A stretch of 45,893 nucleotides of DNA from Fibrobacterales bacterium (GTDB lineage Bacteria > Fibrobacterota > Fibrobacteria > Fibrobacterales > Fibrobacteraceae), in the NCBI GenBank assembly GCA_025997455.1, contig BNUP01000004.1, positions 1 through 45,893 of the forward strand. Reading direction: 5' to 3'. Of the stretch, positions 23,771 to 31,943 are shown one piece after another. The number at the start of each line of letters is the position of its first letter. Position 1 is the first letter of the stretch. Both the position numbers and the translations under genes were made by a program. Under the pieces are notes generated by a model, which saw nothing but the letters and a program-made list of their open reading frames with translations, did not search any database and had not been told where the DNA came from.

Positions 23771-23926
23771 TTACTCATTCATAAAGCGAACGGAATACGA
23801 GGCAATTACCACAATGGCGGTTATTATGGCGATTGCCCAAAGCACTTTTGGGTTTGCCTTTACCGGCTTGTGAAGATTTTTCACCTTTTCGTTGCGTTCC
23901 TTTGCCCTTCGTTCTTTGCGGCTCAT
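23771..23926 (-). CDS. 51-residue single-pass membrane protein
   Basis: A small frame starting MSRKERRAKERNEK, with a strongly basic N-terminus (about 1-25) followed by a single hydrophobic helix (LWAIAIITAIVVIASYSV, about 29-46) and ending RFMNE. AGGAG lies 6 nt upstream of the ATG, the best ribosome site in this part of the window. A CTACCTTCCCCC box lies 22 nt upstream. The basic N-terminus would face the cytoplasm. It is immediately upstream of dnaN in the same direction. No family recognised. Confidence 0.65.
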   Translation of the reverse strand: MSRKERRAKERNEKVKNLHKPVKANPKVLWAIAIITAIVVIASYSVRFMNE

Positions 23927-23944
23927 AAAAAACTCCTATGAATG

Positions 23945-23961
23945 GGGGGAAGGTAGAAAAT
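23945..23961 (-). promoter_or_regulatory. start-proximal box of the small membrane protein gene
   Basis: On the minus strand ATTTTCTACCTTCCCCC. TACCTT ends 22 nt before the ATG at 23926, leaving room for the AGGAG site. This is one of two cases with a real leader, which supports the box being a promoter rather than a translation signal. Confidence 0.45.
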
Positions 23962-24000
23962 GTGGCGTGTAGGGTGTAGGGTGTGGGGTATAGGGTGTGG

Positions 24001-24056
24001 GGAGAAAGGAATTGTAGGGGCGTGGTTTTTAACCCGCCCCTACAATTCCCTTCTCC
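24001..24056. repeat. large perfect palindrome (GGAATTGTAGGGGCG stem)
   Basis: GGAATTGTAGGGGCG (24008-24022) pairs perfectly with CGCCCCTACAATTCC (24035-24049). The arms extend to 24001 and 24056 (GGAGAA with TTCTCC) for 22 bp with one mismatch. The loop TGGTTTTTAACC is itself partly self-complementary. It is flanked on the left by GTGTAGGGTGTGGGG repeats and on the right by ACTCTCTACTCTCTACTC repeats. It lies between divergent genes and resembles dispersed intergenic palindromes of the GTAGGGGCGG type. Confidence 0.75.
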
Positions 24057-24078
24057 CTACTACTCTCTACTCTCTACT

Positions 24079-24095
24079 CTTTTTTCTACATTCCC
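24079..24095 (+). promoter_or_regulatory. start-proximal box of the DUF3450 operon
   Basis: CTTTTTTCTACATTCCC; TACATT ends 9 nt before the ATG at 24102. No ribosome site lies between them. Confidence 0.5.
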
Positions 24096-24101
24096 TACCC
24101 A

Positions 24102-24944
24102 ATGCAATTTTTTTACCTATGTCTTTTTGTGCTTGCTCTGCAAGGTGCAGTTGCCGCGACTCCCACTGCTGCGGAAATTGCAGATTTAGCCGCGAAAAAA
24201 AATGCTTTGGAGGCGGAAAAACTTGCACTTGAAAATGATATAAAAAAACTCAACGAAAAAATTCAACAAACCGATTCAATAACAAAAGCGGAACAGCAAT
24301 ACGGAACGGAACAGCAGGCGAGACAAGAGGCGGATATTAAACGGCGGCAAAATGAGATTGAACTTTTAAGGCAAAAATTATCCGAATTATCTGCGGAAAT
24401 GAAAAGAGAAAAACTCACAATTTCTAAGTCGCAGGTGCGAGTGGAAACAGTTGAGGCAACCAAAAAGGCTTTGTCGGCAAAACTTGCTGTGCATTGTAGG
24501 AACTTGGAAAAATTTGTTGCAAACGGATTGCCTTGGGACATTCAAAGCAGAACAGAGAGAATTTCGGTTTTGTGCGTTGATTTGGAAACAGGAACGGCAA
24601 CTATTGAGGAGGGTTTCTCCCGCCTTCGCACAATTTACGCTGAGGAAATTCGTTTTGGCGATGAGGTGCAGTTGAGCAACCGCACAATGACGAGGAACGA
24701 CGGTGAAGTTATAAATGCGAGTGTTTTGAGAATTGGAAATCAATGGGTTGTGTATATTGACGATGCGGGAACTCGTTTTGGTGTGTTGAATAAAATCGGC
24801 GAAAATTATATTTGGAAAGAGGACTTGTCTTTTGAGGAACGGCAGGCGGTTAAAACGGCGATAGATGTTAAACTCTCTCGAAAACCTCCGCAAATTGTAG
24901 TTTTGCCTTTGTCTCTGTCGCTTAATATTGGAGGCAAAAAATGA
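24102..24944 (+). CDS. DUF3450 family periplasmic coiled-coil protein
   Basis: 280 residues; signal peptide 1-18 (FVLALQGAVA|ATP). A long coiled coil (about 22-125: AAKKNALEAEKLALENDIKKLNEKI) is followed by a compact domain with LETGTATIEEGFSRL, YAEEIRFGDEVQ, LRIGNQWVVYIDDAGTRFGVL and FEERQAVKTAIDVKL. This is the DUF3450 pattern; the family is found upstream of ExbB-type proton-channel genes in TonB-like operons. It overlaps the ExbB gene (ATGA), consistent with a shared energy-transducing complex. Its molecular job is not established; a periplasmic link between motor and receptor is inferred. Confidence 0.82.
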   Translation: MQFFYLCLFVLALQGAVAATPTAAEIADLAAKKNALEAEKLALENDIKKLNEKIQQTDSITKAEQQYGTEQQARQEADIKRRQNEIELLRQKLSELSAEMKREKLTISKSQVRVETVEATKKALSAKLAVHCRNLEKFVANGLPWDIQSRTERISVLCVDLETGTATIEEGFSRLRTIYAEEIRFGDEVQLSNRTMTRNDGEVINASVLRIGNQWVVYIDDAGTRFGVLNKIGENYIWKEDLSFEERQAVKTAIDVKLSRKPPQIVVLPLSLSLNIGGKK

Positions 24945-26344
24945 AAATAGTCGTTGTATTTTTATTTTTTCTCTCCTTGTCTTTTGCACAAAATTCTTCG
25001 GATACTTCTTTATATGCACTGACAAATGAAATTGCTGCACTTAAAAAATTAAAACTTGAAAAATTAAATGTCTTGGAAAAAAAGGAGGCAACTCGTTGGC
25101 AAAACCGCTACACGCAAAATTCCGCACTCCAAGAATATCAAAATGAAACTCGTGCTCTCGAAAGTAAATACACAAAAATTTCCGATGATATATCTCGATT
25201 TGCAGGAGAAGTCGGTGCAACTCGAACACTTGCCGCCGAGCAAAAAGAAAAAGCCGAAAATGCACAAACTGCAATGGATAATTTTTATGCACAAATTAAA
25301 CAGGCGATAGATAAAAGCAGGGAAGAAACGGAATTGGATTTTCCCGCGAAAATGGAAGAGAGACTATTATTTTTGACTCAGCAATCTCCGAATTTGGAAA
25401 CATTTTTTACCGATAAATTTAACCGTTTGGCACTAACAAAAACACAGGAACTCACCGCGAAAGATAAATATCGTCTTCGTCTCGGCACGGCATTTTTTGC
25501 GGAGGCGGGTTGGGGAGAAAACAGTGAAGTTCAAGCAGTTTTACGCACAGGTTCATTGAACGGAAAATCGTTTGAATGGCGTGATAATCTTTCGGCTGAA
25601 TTTTCAAATAATGTTCGCAGAACAATTTTAAGTGCACAACAAGGTGAAAATTTTGCGTGGGTGCCAATTGATGTTTTGCAGACAAAAACTATAAACGGCA
25701 CGGTTGCGGCGGGTGCGGAGCAAACTTCCGCACAGCAATTTATTGCGTGGTTTAAGGCGGGCGGGCTTGTGATGTATCCGCTTGCGTTAGTTGCTTTGGC
25801 ATCGCTTTTAATTGCATTGGAGCGAGGTTTTATACTATGGCGGCGCGGGCATATTTCAAAAACATTTATCGGCAAATTACATACTCTAATAAAAAATAAT
25901 GATTTTGCGGAGGCTAAAATTTTATGCGAAAAACAAAAAAACTCTTTGGGAAATATTTTGGGTGTGATAGTAGGCAACTCAGATAAAAACGAAGAAGATG
26001 TGAAAAAAAAATTGCAGGAGGCAGTGCTTTTTGAGCAATCCAAATTAGAAAAACGGATGAATTTTTTGGCGGCACTCGGAGCAATTGCTCCTCTTCTTGG
26101 TCTTCTCGGCACAGTTACGGGAATGATTTTGCTTTTTAAGGTGATAACCGAAGTCGGTACAAATGATGCTCGCATTCTCGCTGGAGGAATTTCCGAGGCT
26201 TTGATAACTACGGAAACGGGTCTCATAATTGCAATTCCCGTTATGCTTTTTCACGGTAAATTGAGTGAGAGTTTGGATTACATCAGTACGGAAATTCGTT
26301 TGCAGAGTTTATCTCTGCTGAATTCGATGTTGGAAGAGAAGTGA
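24941..26344 (+). CDS. MotA/TolQ/ExbB proton-channel protein with periplasmic coiled-coil extension
   Basis: 467 residues, about twice the size of ordinary ExbB. Signal-like N-terminus (VVVFLFFLSLSFA|QNS). Residues 20-260 form a DUF3450-like coiled coil and small domain. The channel part follows: first membrane helix about 277-297, a cytoplasmic loop with GHISKTFIGKLHTLIKNNDFAEAKILCEKQ, then helices at about 377-399 (GAIAPLLGLLGTVTGMI) and 417-437 (SEALITTETGLIIAIPVM), with the conserved Thr and Gly residues of the family. ExbB pentamers with ExbD use proton flow to drive TonB. No exbD or tonB gene follows; the next gene is a receptor. Confidence 0.9.
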   Translation: MKIVVVFLFFLSLSFAQNSSDTSLYALTNEIAALKKLKLEKLNVLEKKEATRWQNRYTQNSALQEYQNETRALESKYTKISDDISRFAGEVGATRTLAAEQKEKAENAQTAMDNFYAQIKQAIDKSREETELDFPAKMEERLLFLTQQSPNLETFFTDKFNRLALTKTQELTAKDKYRLRLGTAFFAEAGWGENSEVQAVLRTGSLNGKSFEWRDNLSAEFSNNVRRTILSAQQGENFAWVPIDVLQTKTINGTVAAGAEQTSAQQFIAWFKAGGLVMYPLALVALASLLIALERGFILWRRGHISKTFIGKLHTLIKNNDFAEAKILCEKQKNSLGNILGVIVGNSDKNEEDVKKKLQEAVLFEQSKLEKRMNFLAALGAIAPLLGLLGTVTGMILLFKVITEVGTNDARILAGGISEALITTETGLIIAIPVMLFHGKLSESLDYISTEIRLQSLSLLNSMLEEK

Positions 26345-28716
26345 TTTTTTTGTTATTTTTCGGCTTAATAACCGACCCAGATTTTGTCGGTGCGGATTCA
26401 ATGTCCGTTGAGGTTGTGGAAACGGGTAAAATTATTACAGCACACCAAAATGAATCGTTTAGGTTGGAACTTCCCGCAGATACAATTTGGAATATTTGTG
26501 TATCCGGTGAGATAAGAACCGATGGGTCGCCCAATAATTTGGAAAAATGCTATGAATTAAAATATTTGGGAAATGATTCGTCTTTTTCTGCAGAAATTAA
26601 CGGTAAAGATTTTGTTACTTATAAAGAAAATTCTTCTGAAAATTTGCGAACAGACGAACCCGCAACAGCAACCTCCGCACCCGATACATTAACCATACCA
26701 CAGACTTCCGAATCAATTATAGAACAAAAAACAGAACTGCGCAAACTTCTCGTTCAACTCCGCAAAAAACCAAAACGCAAACTCGGAGAATCTGTTGTAT
26801 CTGCGAAAAATATAAAGCGAATGCCGGGGCTTGCCGAGGCAGATGTTATGCGGAGCATACAGGCACTTCCGGGGGTTGTTGCGAGTTCGGATTTCAGTAC
26901 AAAAATTTATGTCCGTGGCGGTGCGAGCGACCAAAATTTATTTTTATTGGACAACGGAATTGTCTATTCGCCTACACATTTTTTTGGGTTATTTTCAACA
27001 TTTTTGGTTGAGGCGGTAGATGATGTGAAATTTTACAAAAGCGGATTTCCCGCAGAATACGGTAATCGATTGAGTTCGGTTGCTGCAATAACAAGTCGGC
27101 AGGGCGACAATGACACAACGGGAGGGAGCGATACCACAAGCGAATGGTTTTCTAATAATTCCGTAAAGATAAGCACCTTTGCCACGCAAGTTCACACGGA
27201 AGGACATCAGGGAAATGCCCGTTGGATTCTCGCCGCCCGCAGCACATATATAAAGCAAATTTTAGATGCGCTCAAGGCGGCAAAACTCACAGATTTTACG
27301 GTAGATTACAAATTCACCGATGTGCAAGGTGCGTTTAATTACGACATTAGCGATAACCTCAACTTAAAAATATCTCTATACACAGGCTCTGATATTTTGA
27401 ATTTTTCGCCGATTTTTGTGGAATGGGGAAATACGGTTATACCCGTAAGTATTAGGTATAAATTAGATGATAGATGGACATTAAACAGCAATTTTTCGTT
27501 TAGCGATTTTCATCAGGATTTTAAAGTTGAGGATTTGCTAGGAATGGAAAATGGGATTCAAACAATGGCATCTCGGCAATCGCTTGCTTATTCTCCCAAC
27601 GGAGAACACACATTTTTATTTGGCTACGACCTTGAATTTTCACGCATTCAATTTGTGCAGGACATTCAAATGTCTGGGCAAAATTTCGCCGATAAACCGC
27701 AGGCATTTCACCATATATTATATGCACAGGACACTTGGCGACCAATACCAACGGCAGAAGTGCAATACGGACTTCGCCTGAACTACCACGCACTCGCAAA
27801 ACATTTCGGCGCGGAACCGAGACTTGCCGCCTCACTTGAATTACCGCACGATCAAAAAATTGAATTTCATACGGGATATTATTTACAATATCTTAACTCA
27901 CTTATGTTCTCAGACCAAGAGGCGTTAAACGAATTTTACTATCCGTCGCGCACCACTGCAATTAACGGCACCGTTCCTCCGTCGAGTTCCATTTTAACCG
28001 CAATCGGTTATTCTAAATCCAACATTTTCGGGCAATTCAACTTTAACGCTGAAGGCTATTACAAAACGCAAAATGACCTCACAATTTATAATACGGCGGG
28101 AATGAGCGATTCTTCCGCGAGCAAAATAGAGTCGCTTGGGGATCTTGTGATGGCTGGCGAAGGATATTCGTTTGGCTATGAACTGTCGCTTGCAAAACCG
28201 GAAGGATTCATTAGCGGTTCAATAAATTTTAATCAGGGAGTTTCAGTATTCAAAGACGGGAACGGCTATGCGTATTTCCCGAATTGGCATCAACCTTTTG
28301 CGTTAAAAGGCGACCTGTCGTTTAATTGGTTTGGCGATGAACCAACCGAAGAGCGGCATCCGAAATTTCTCCGTACTTCATTTCAACTGAAATATGCAAG
28401 CGGAATGCCCTATACGCCGTATCTCGGCTATGTGACCGACTACGATATGGATAAGGATTATCCGGGATACGAAATTCAGTCTCCGCTTGGCAACCGCAAT
28501 GTTACGCTCCAAACTTCCTACTTTCGATTAGATGCAAAAATCATAGATTGGGGACGCAAAAACAAGTGGAATTTCGGTTTCACAATTCTAAATCTCACCG
28601 ACCATAAAAACCTGTTTTACACTTACTACGACACAACCGAAAACCCTCCCAAAGAGCAAAAAATTTACCAATTTCCGTTTTTCCCCCTGCTGTTAAATTA
28701 TGAGTATTATTTTTGA
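26341..28716 (+). CDS. TonB-dependent outer-membrane receptor
   Basis: 791 residues from GTG at 26341, which overlaps the ExbB stop (GTGA) and gives a signal peptide (MIFLLFFGLITDPDFVGA). A short N-terminal domain and Lys-rich linker (KKPKRKLGE) lead into the plug: VVSAKNIKRMPGLAEADVMRSIQALPGVVASSDFSTKIYVRGGASDQNLFLLDNG (about 140-205) and FPAEYGNRLSSV. The rest is a 22-strand-type barrel ending in YEYYF. TonB-dependent receptors import siderophores, cobalamin, nickel or oligosaccharides; nothing here fixes the ligand. The tight coupling to ExbB and DUF3450 suggests a dedicated energiser. Confidence 0.9.
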   Translation: MIFLLFFGLITDPDFVGADSMSVEVVETGKIITAHQNESFRLELPADTIWNICVSGEIRTDGSPNNLEKCYELKYLGNDSSFSAEINGKDFVTYKENSSENLRTDEPATATSAPDTLTIPQTSESIIEQKTELRKLLVQLRKKPKRKLGESVVSAKNIKRMPGLAEADVMRSIQALPGVVASSDFSTKIYVRGGASDQNLFLLDNGIVYSPTHFFGLFSTFLVEAVDDVKFYKSGFPAEYGNRLSSVAAITSRQGDNDTTGGSDTTSEWFSNNSVKISTFATQVHTEGHQGNARWILAARSTYIKQILDALKAAKLTDFTVDYKFTDVQGAFNYDISDNLNLKISLYTGSDILNFSPIFVEWGNTVIPVSIRYKLDDRWTLNSNFSFSDFHQDFKVEDLLGMENGIQTMASRQSLAYSPNGEHTFLFGYDLEFSRIQFVQDIQMSGQNFADKPQAFHHILYAQDTWRPIPTAEVQYGLRLNYHALAKHFGAEPRLAASLELPHDQKIEFHTGYYLQYLNSLMFSDQEALNEFYYPSRTTAINGTVPPSSSILTAIGYSKSNIFGQFNFNAEGYYKTQNDLTIYNTAGMSDSSASKIESLGDLVMAGEGYSFGYELSLAKPEGFISGSINFNQGVSVFKDGNGYAYFPNWHQPFALKGDLSFNWFGDEPTEERHPKFLRTSFQLKYASGMPYTPYLGYVTDYDMDKDYPGYEIQSPLGNRNVTLQTSYFRLDAKIIDWGRKNKWNFGFTILNLTDHKNLFYTYYDTTENPPKEQKIYQFPFFPLLLNYEYYF

Positions 28717-28776
28717 ATTTGGTGAACACTCCCCATCTCCCAACTTTACTCGTTCAACTCCTGCACCGCCGCGTGA

Positions 28777-28792
28777 TTTTTCTACATTCCCC
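28777..28792 (+). promoter_or_regulatory. TTTTTCTACATTCCCC box upstream of purA
   Basis: TACATT ends 28 nt before the purA ATG, farther than at most genes. The leader between has no good Shine-Dalgarno sequence (AAATGGGTTTTTT precedes ATG). Confidence 0.45.
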
Positions 28793-28815
28793 TTTTAGTT
28801 CCAAATGGGTTTTTT

Positions 28816-30201
28816 ATGTCAAACAGAGTAGTTATAGGGTCGCAGTGGGGCGATGAAGGAAAAGCGAAAATTGTGGATTTCCTCACGCTTGAGGCAGATG
28901 TTATTGTGCGTTTTCAGGGCGGTGCAAACGCTGGACACACCGTTAAAGTCGATGATAAGGAATTTATTTTCCACTTGATTCCGAGCGGAATTATGCACGA
29001 AGGCAAAGTTTGCGTGATTGGAAACGGCGTAGTTTTTGACCCTAAACAGGCGATTTTAGAGATTAAAGATTTAGCGAACAAAGGAATTTCCGCAGACGGA
29101 AGAATTTTAATAGCCGAGAATGCACATTTGGTTTTACCTTGGCACATTGCGTGCGATAAGTTAAAAGAGCAAAAGGCGGGTAAATCGGCTATAGGCACAA
29201 CGGGGCGCGGCATTGGTCCCTGCTATAGCGACAAGGTGAATAGGCACGGGGTGAGGGTCGGCGACCTTTTGAACGAGACCGAACTCAGAGCGAGAATTGA
29301 GGCGATAGCGGAATTTCGCAACGAGGAATTTAAGAAGATGTTCGGTGCAGAGGCGATTGACCCTGAACCTGTGATCAAGGAGTATTTGGAATACGGACAG
29401 CAATTGAAACCCTATATTTGTGATACCGTTTCTTATTTGTTCAACAGTTTGAAACAGAAAAAACGCATAATTTTTGAAGGCGCACAAGGCACAATTTTAG
29501 ATGTGGATCACGGAACTTATCCGTTTGTAACTTCGTCTAATACGGTTGCGGGGTCGGCGGCTTGCGGTTCGGGCGTTGGTCCCACCGCGATAGACCAAGT
29601 GATAGGAGTTGTGAAAGCCTACACCACTCGCGTGGGGAACGGACCATTTCCTACTGAATTACCCCCCTTGCCAAGTCCCGCTTTAACAGCAGGACTTATT
29701 CCTCCCCCCATTCAAGACACCCTCAGAGTTAATGGGGGGAATACAGAATTAAGCGATGAGGAGAAATCGCAAATTGGAAACAAACTCCGCACTATCGGCG
29801 GAGAATTTGGGGCAACCACAGGCAGGGCACGGAGATGCGGTTGGTTCGATGCACCGGTTGTTCGCAAGGCGGCGGCGGTGAACGGTTTAACTCATTTGGC
29901 AATTACAAAGTTAGATGTGTTGGATTCATTCAAAGAGATTTTAATTTGCACGCATTACGATTGCGACGGGAAAAAGTTGGATTTTTTCCCCAATAATTTG
30001 GGAGAAGTTGCAAAGTGCAAACCGGTTTATGAGAAATTGTCGGGCTGGGAAACTTCAACGGAAAAAGCCCGTTCTTGGGAAGATTTACCTTTGAACGCAC
30101 AGACATATTTGAACAGAATAGCCGAGTTGGTCGGGGTGAAAATCGGGATGATTTCTATCGGTGCAAAAAGAGATGAGAGCATAATTATAGATATGGGTTA
30201 G
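28816..30201 (+). CDS. purA: adenylosuccinate synthetase with a 30-residue in-frame insertion
   Basis: 461 residues; typical bacterial enzymes have about 430. It joins IMP and aspartate with GTP hydrolysis in AMP synthesis. Motifs: GSQWGDEGKAKIVDF (P-loop; the usual GDEGKGK has Ala at one Gly), NAGHTV (His41), IGTTGRGIGP, EGAQGTILDVDHGTYPFVTSSN, RVGNGPFPTEL and GEFGATTGRARRCGW. Between FPTEL and SDEEKSQIG lie 30 extra residues (283-312) rich in Pro/Leu, ending in a second TEL. The DNA there has direct repeats ACTGAATTA/ACAGAATTA and two hairpins. Without the insert the length is 431, exactly normal. Confidence 0.95.
   Translation: MSNRVVIGSQWGDEGKAKIVDFLTLEADVIVRFQGGANAGHTVKVDDKEFIFHLIPSGIMHEGKVCVIGNGVVFDPKQAILEIKDLANKGISADGRILIAENAHLVLPWHIACDKLKEQKAGKSAIGTTGRGIGPCYSDKVNRHGVRVGDLLNETELRARIEAIAEFRNEEFKKMFGAEAIDPEPVIKEYLEYGQQLKPYICDTVSYLFNSLKQKKRIIFEGAQGTILDVDHGTYPFVTSSNTVAGSAACGSGVGPTAIDQVIGVVKAYTTRVGNGPFPTELPPLPSPALTAGLIPPPIQDTLRVNGGNTELSDEEKSQIGNKLRTIGGEFGATTGRARRCGWFDAPVVRKAAAVNGLTHLAITKLDVLDSFKEILICTHYDCDGKKLDFFPNNLGEVAKCKPVYEKLSGWETSTEKARSWEDLPLNAQTYLNRIAELVGVKIGMISIGAKRDESIIIDMG
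29653..29751. mobile_element. palindromic element inserted in frame in purA
   Basis: Ninety extra bases lie between ACTGAATTA (29653-29661) and ACAGAATTA (29743-29751), which look like a target duplication with one mismatch. Inside are two stems: AAGTCC/GGACTT (29673-29678 with 29692-29697), and CCCCCCATT/AATGGGGGG (29704-29712 with 29731-29739). The length is a multiple of three and contains no stop in the purA frame. This recalls the palindromic elements that insert into Rickettsia genes; the comparison is by structure only. Confidence 0.65.
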
Positions 30202-30203
30202 GT

Positions 30204-31421
30204 ATGCCAAAAATTAAAATTGAAAATTTTGGTGCTATAAAAAATTGTGATATTGATATTAAAAAAGTCACGCTTTTTATAGGGAACCAAGGGACAGGAA
30301 AAAGTACTATAGCAAAGTTGATATCCACTTTTATGTGGATTGAGAAGGCGTTAGTCAGGGGTGATATTACTGCTAAGTGGTTGTTATCAAATAACAATAA
30401 ACATAAAAAAGCGTTTGAAAATATATTTATGAAATATCACCTTATGGAAAATTATACAAAAAATAATACAAAAATAAACTATGAAGGTGACATTTATCGC
30501 ATCATTTATGAAAATGAAAAATTTGAAATAAAACAAAAACAAAATAAGTATTCCCTACCGCAAATAATGTATATTCCCGCAGAAAGAAACTTTATTTCTA
30601 ATGTAAAAAAAACGAGAGACTTAAAATTATTTTCTCATTCTTTAATGGACTTTCTTACAGAATTTAATAACGCCAAGCAAGAATTAAAAACTTTAAAATT
30701 ACCAATAAACAATGCTGAATTGGAATACGATAAATTGAACGATATAGTGAATATAAAAGGAAGTGATTACAAAGTTAAATTAACAGAATCTGCAAGCGGA
30801 TTTCAATCTATAATACCATTATTTCTCGTTACAGAATTTCTAACTAATTCAATAAAAAAAAGAATTAGTGATAAAGTAATGAGCGTGGAAGAACAAGAAA
30901 GATTTAAGAAAATGTTTTTAGAAATTCAAGAAAACAATGAATTAACCGATGAACAAAAAAGGATAGCGATATCGGGAATAGCCGCTAAATTTAATAAAAC
31001 TTCTTTTATAAACATAGTCGAAGAACCGGAACAAAATTTATATCCGGAGGCACAATGGGAATTGCTGAAAAAACTATTGGAATACAATAATCTAAACGAA
31101 GGCAATAAGTTGATAATGACAACCCACAGCCCATATATGATTAACTTTTTGAGTATTGCTATTCAGGCGAATATGTTACAAAATAAAATTAAAAAAGCAA
31201 AAAATAAAAACGAATTATTAGAAAAAATTAAAAAAATTATTGACTTTAATTCTACAATCTCAGAAAATGATTTAATCGTATACCAATTAAAAAATGGTAA
31301 ATCCTTAAAACTTTCAAGCGTTTATGGAATACCTTCAGATGATAATTACCTGAATAACATGTTAGATGAAGGCAATGATAAATTTGGAACACTGCTAGAA
31401 ATTGAAGAGGAAATTCAATAA
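30204..31421 (+). CDS. AAA-family (OLD/RecF-like) ATPase of a putative two-gene defence system
   Basis: 405 residues, AT-rich. It has the layout of SMC/ABC-type ATPases: Walker A GNQGTGKST (27-35) after IKIENFGAIKNCDIDIKKVTLFI, the middle segment YIPAERNF (123-130), signature-like ESASGFQS (195-202), Walker B INIVEEPEQNLYPEAQ (269-284) and the H-loop TTHSPY (306-311). Related ATPases are partners of nucleases in anti-phage systems such as Septu, Gabija and PARIS. It lacks a TOPRIM domain, unlike OLD nucleases. It begins 2 nt after the purA stop and overlaps the start of the next, nuclease-like gene. Defence function is inferred. Confidence 0.85.
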   Translation: MPKIKIENFGAIKNCDIDIKKVTLFIGNQGTGKSTIAKLISTFMWIEKALVRGDITAKWLLSNNNKHKKAFENIFMKYHLMENYTKNNTKINYEGDIYRIIYENEKFEIKQKQNKYSLPQIMYIPAERNFISNVKKTRDLKLFSHSLMDFLTEFNNAKQELKTLKLPINNAELEYDKLNDIVNIKGSDYKVKLTESASGFQSIIPLFLVTEFLTNSIKKRISDKVMSVEEQERFKKMFLEIQENNELTDEQKRIAISGIAAKFNKTSFINIVEEPEQNLYPEAQWELLKKLLEYNNLNEGNKLIMTTHSPYMINFLSIAIQANMLQNKIKKAKNKNELLEKIKKIIDFNSTISENDLIVYQLKNGKSLKLSSVYGIPSDDNYLNNMLDEGNDKFGTLLEIEEEIQ

Positions 31422-31921
31422 TGAATTTTTTTGATAAAAAATATCAAGAACCGATAACAACCGATAAAGAATTCGGTGTTTGTGACGATGAAAATGGGAA
31501 AATAGCATACACGGATAGAAGAGATAAAAGTAAGTGGATTGCCACAATTACAAATGGAAAGTCTTTTAAACTTATTTTTACCGCAATTGATAAAGGAGTA
31601 ATGAAAGATACAGAATTTACAAACAAACCCCGTTGCGAAGGAATGATAATTTCAACCACAAAAGAACATATTTATTTTCTTGAATTAAAAGTGCAAAAAA
31701 AAGGCGGAGCAATATCCATTGCAAAAAAACAATTAAAATCTACAATTGAGATTTTTAACAAAATTCATCCCGAAATACTCTTGGAGTATAAAAGTAGAAA
31801 AGCATTCATTTGCAATAAAAAACATCCTTATTTTAAAAAAATAGAGAATAGCGAACAAAAAGAGTTTTGGGAGTTATATAAGGTACGATTAGACATAAAC
31901 ACAGAGATCATTTTCAAATGA
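31421..31921 (+). CDS. small PD-(D/E)XK-like nuclease, partner of the ATPase
   Basis: 166 residues, no signal peptide. RCEGMIISTTKEHIYFLELKVQKKGG (71-96) fits a PD-(D/E)XK core with an acidic residue (Glu73), a short strand, then E88-L-K90. It is followed by an amphipathic helix with AKKQLKSTIEIF (101-112), where many such nucleases carry a conserved Gln. AFICNKKHPYFKK follows. The single-base overlap with the ATPase (TAATG) indicates coupled production. I know of no named family for it. It could be a DNase effector activated by the ATPase, but an RNase or a non-catalytic partner cannot be excluded. Confidence 0.65.
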   Translation: MNFFDKKYQEPITTDKEFGVCDDENGKIAYTDRRDKSKWIATITNGKSFKLIFTAIDKGVMKDTEFTNKPRCEGMIISTTKEHIYFLELKVQKKGGAISIAKKQLKSTIEIFNKIHPEILLEYKSRKAFICNKKHPYFKKIENSEQKEFWELYKVRLDINTEIIFK

Positions 31922-31943
31922 TTTTAATAAAAGGAAAAGTAAA

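Noticed and set aside
23960..24000. Telomere-like GTGTAGGGTGTAGGG repeat
   Set aside because: Irregular, short, internal to the chromosome and flanked by ordinary genes; fits the simple-sequence cassettes seen at three other sites.
25531..26226. 231-codon minus-strand frame opposite the ExbB gene
   Set aside because: Antisense to the conserved channel helices; no family resemblance.
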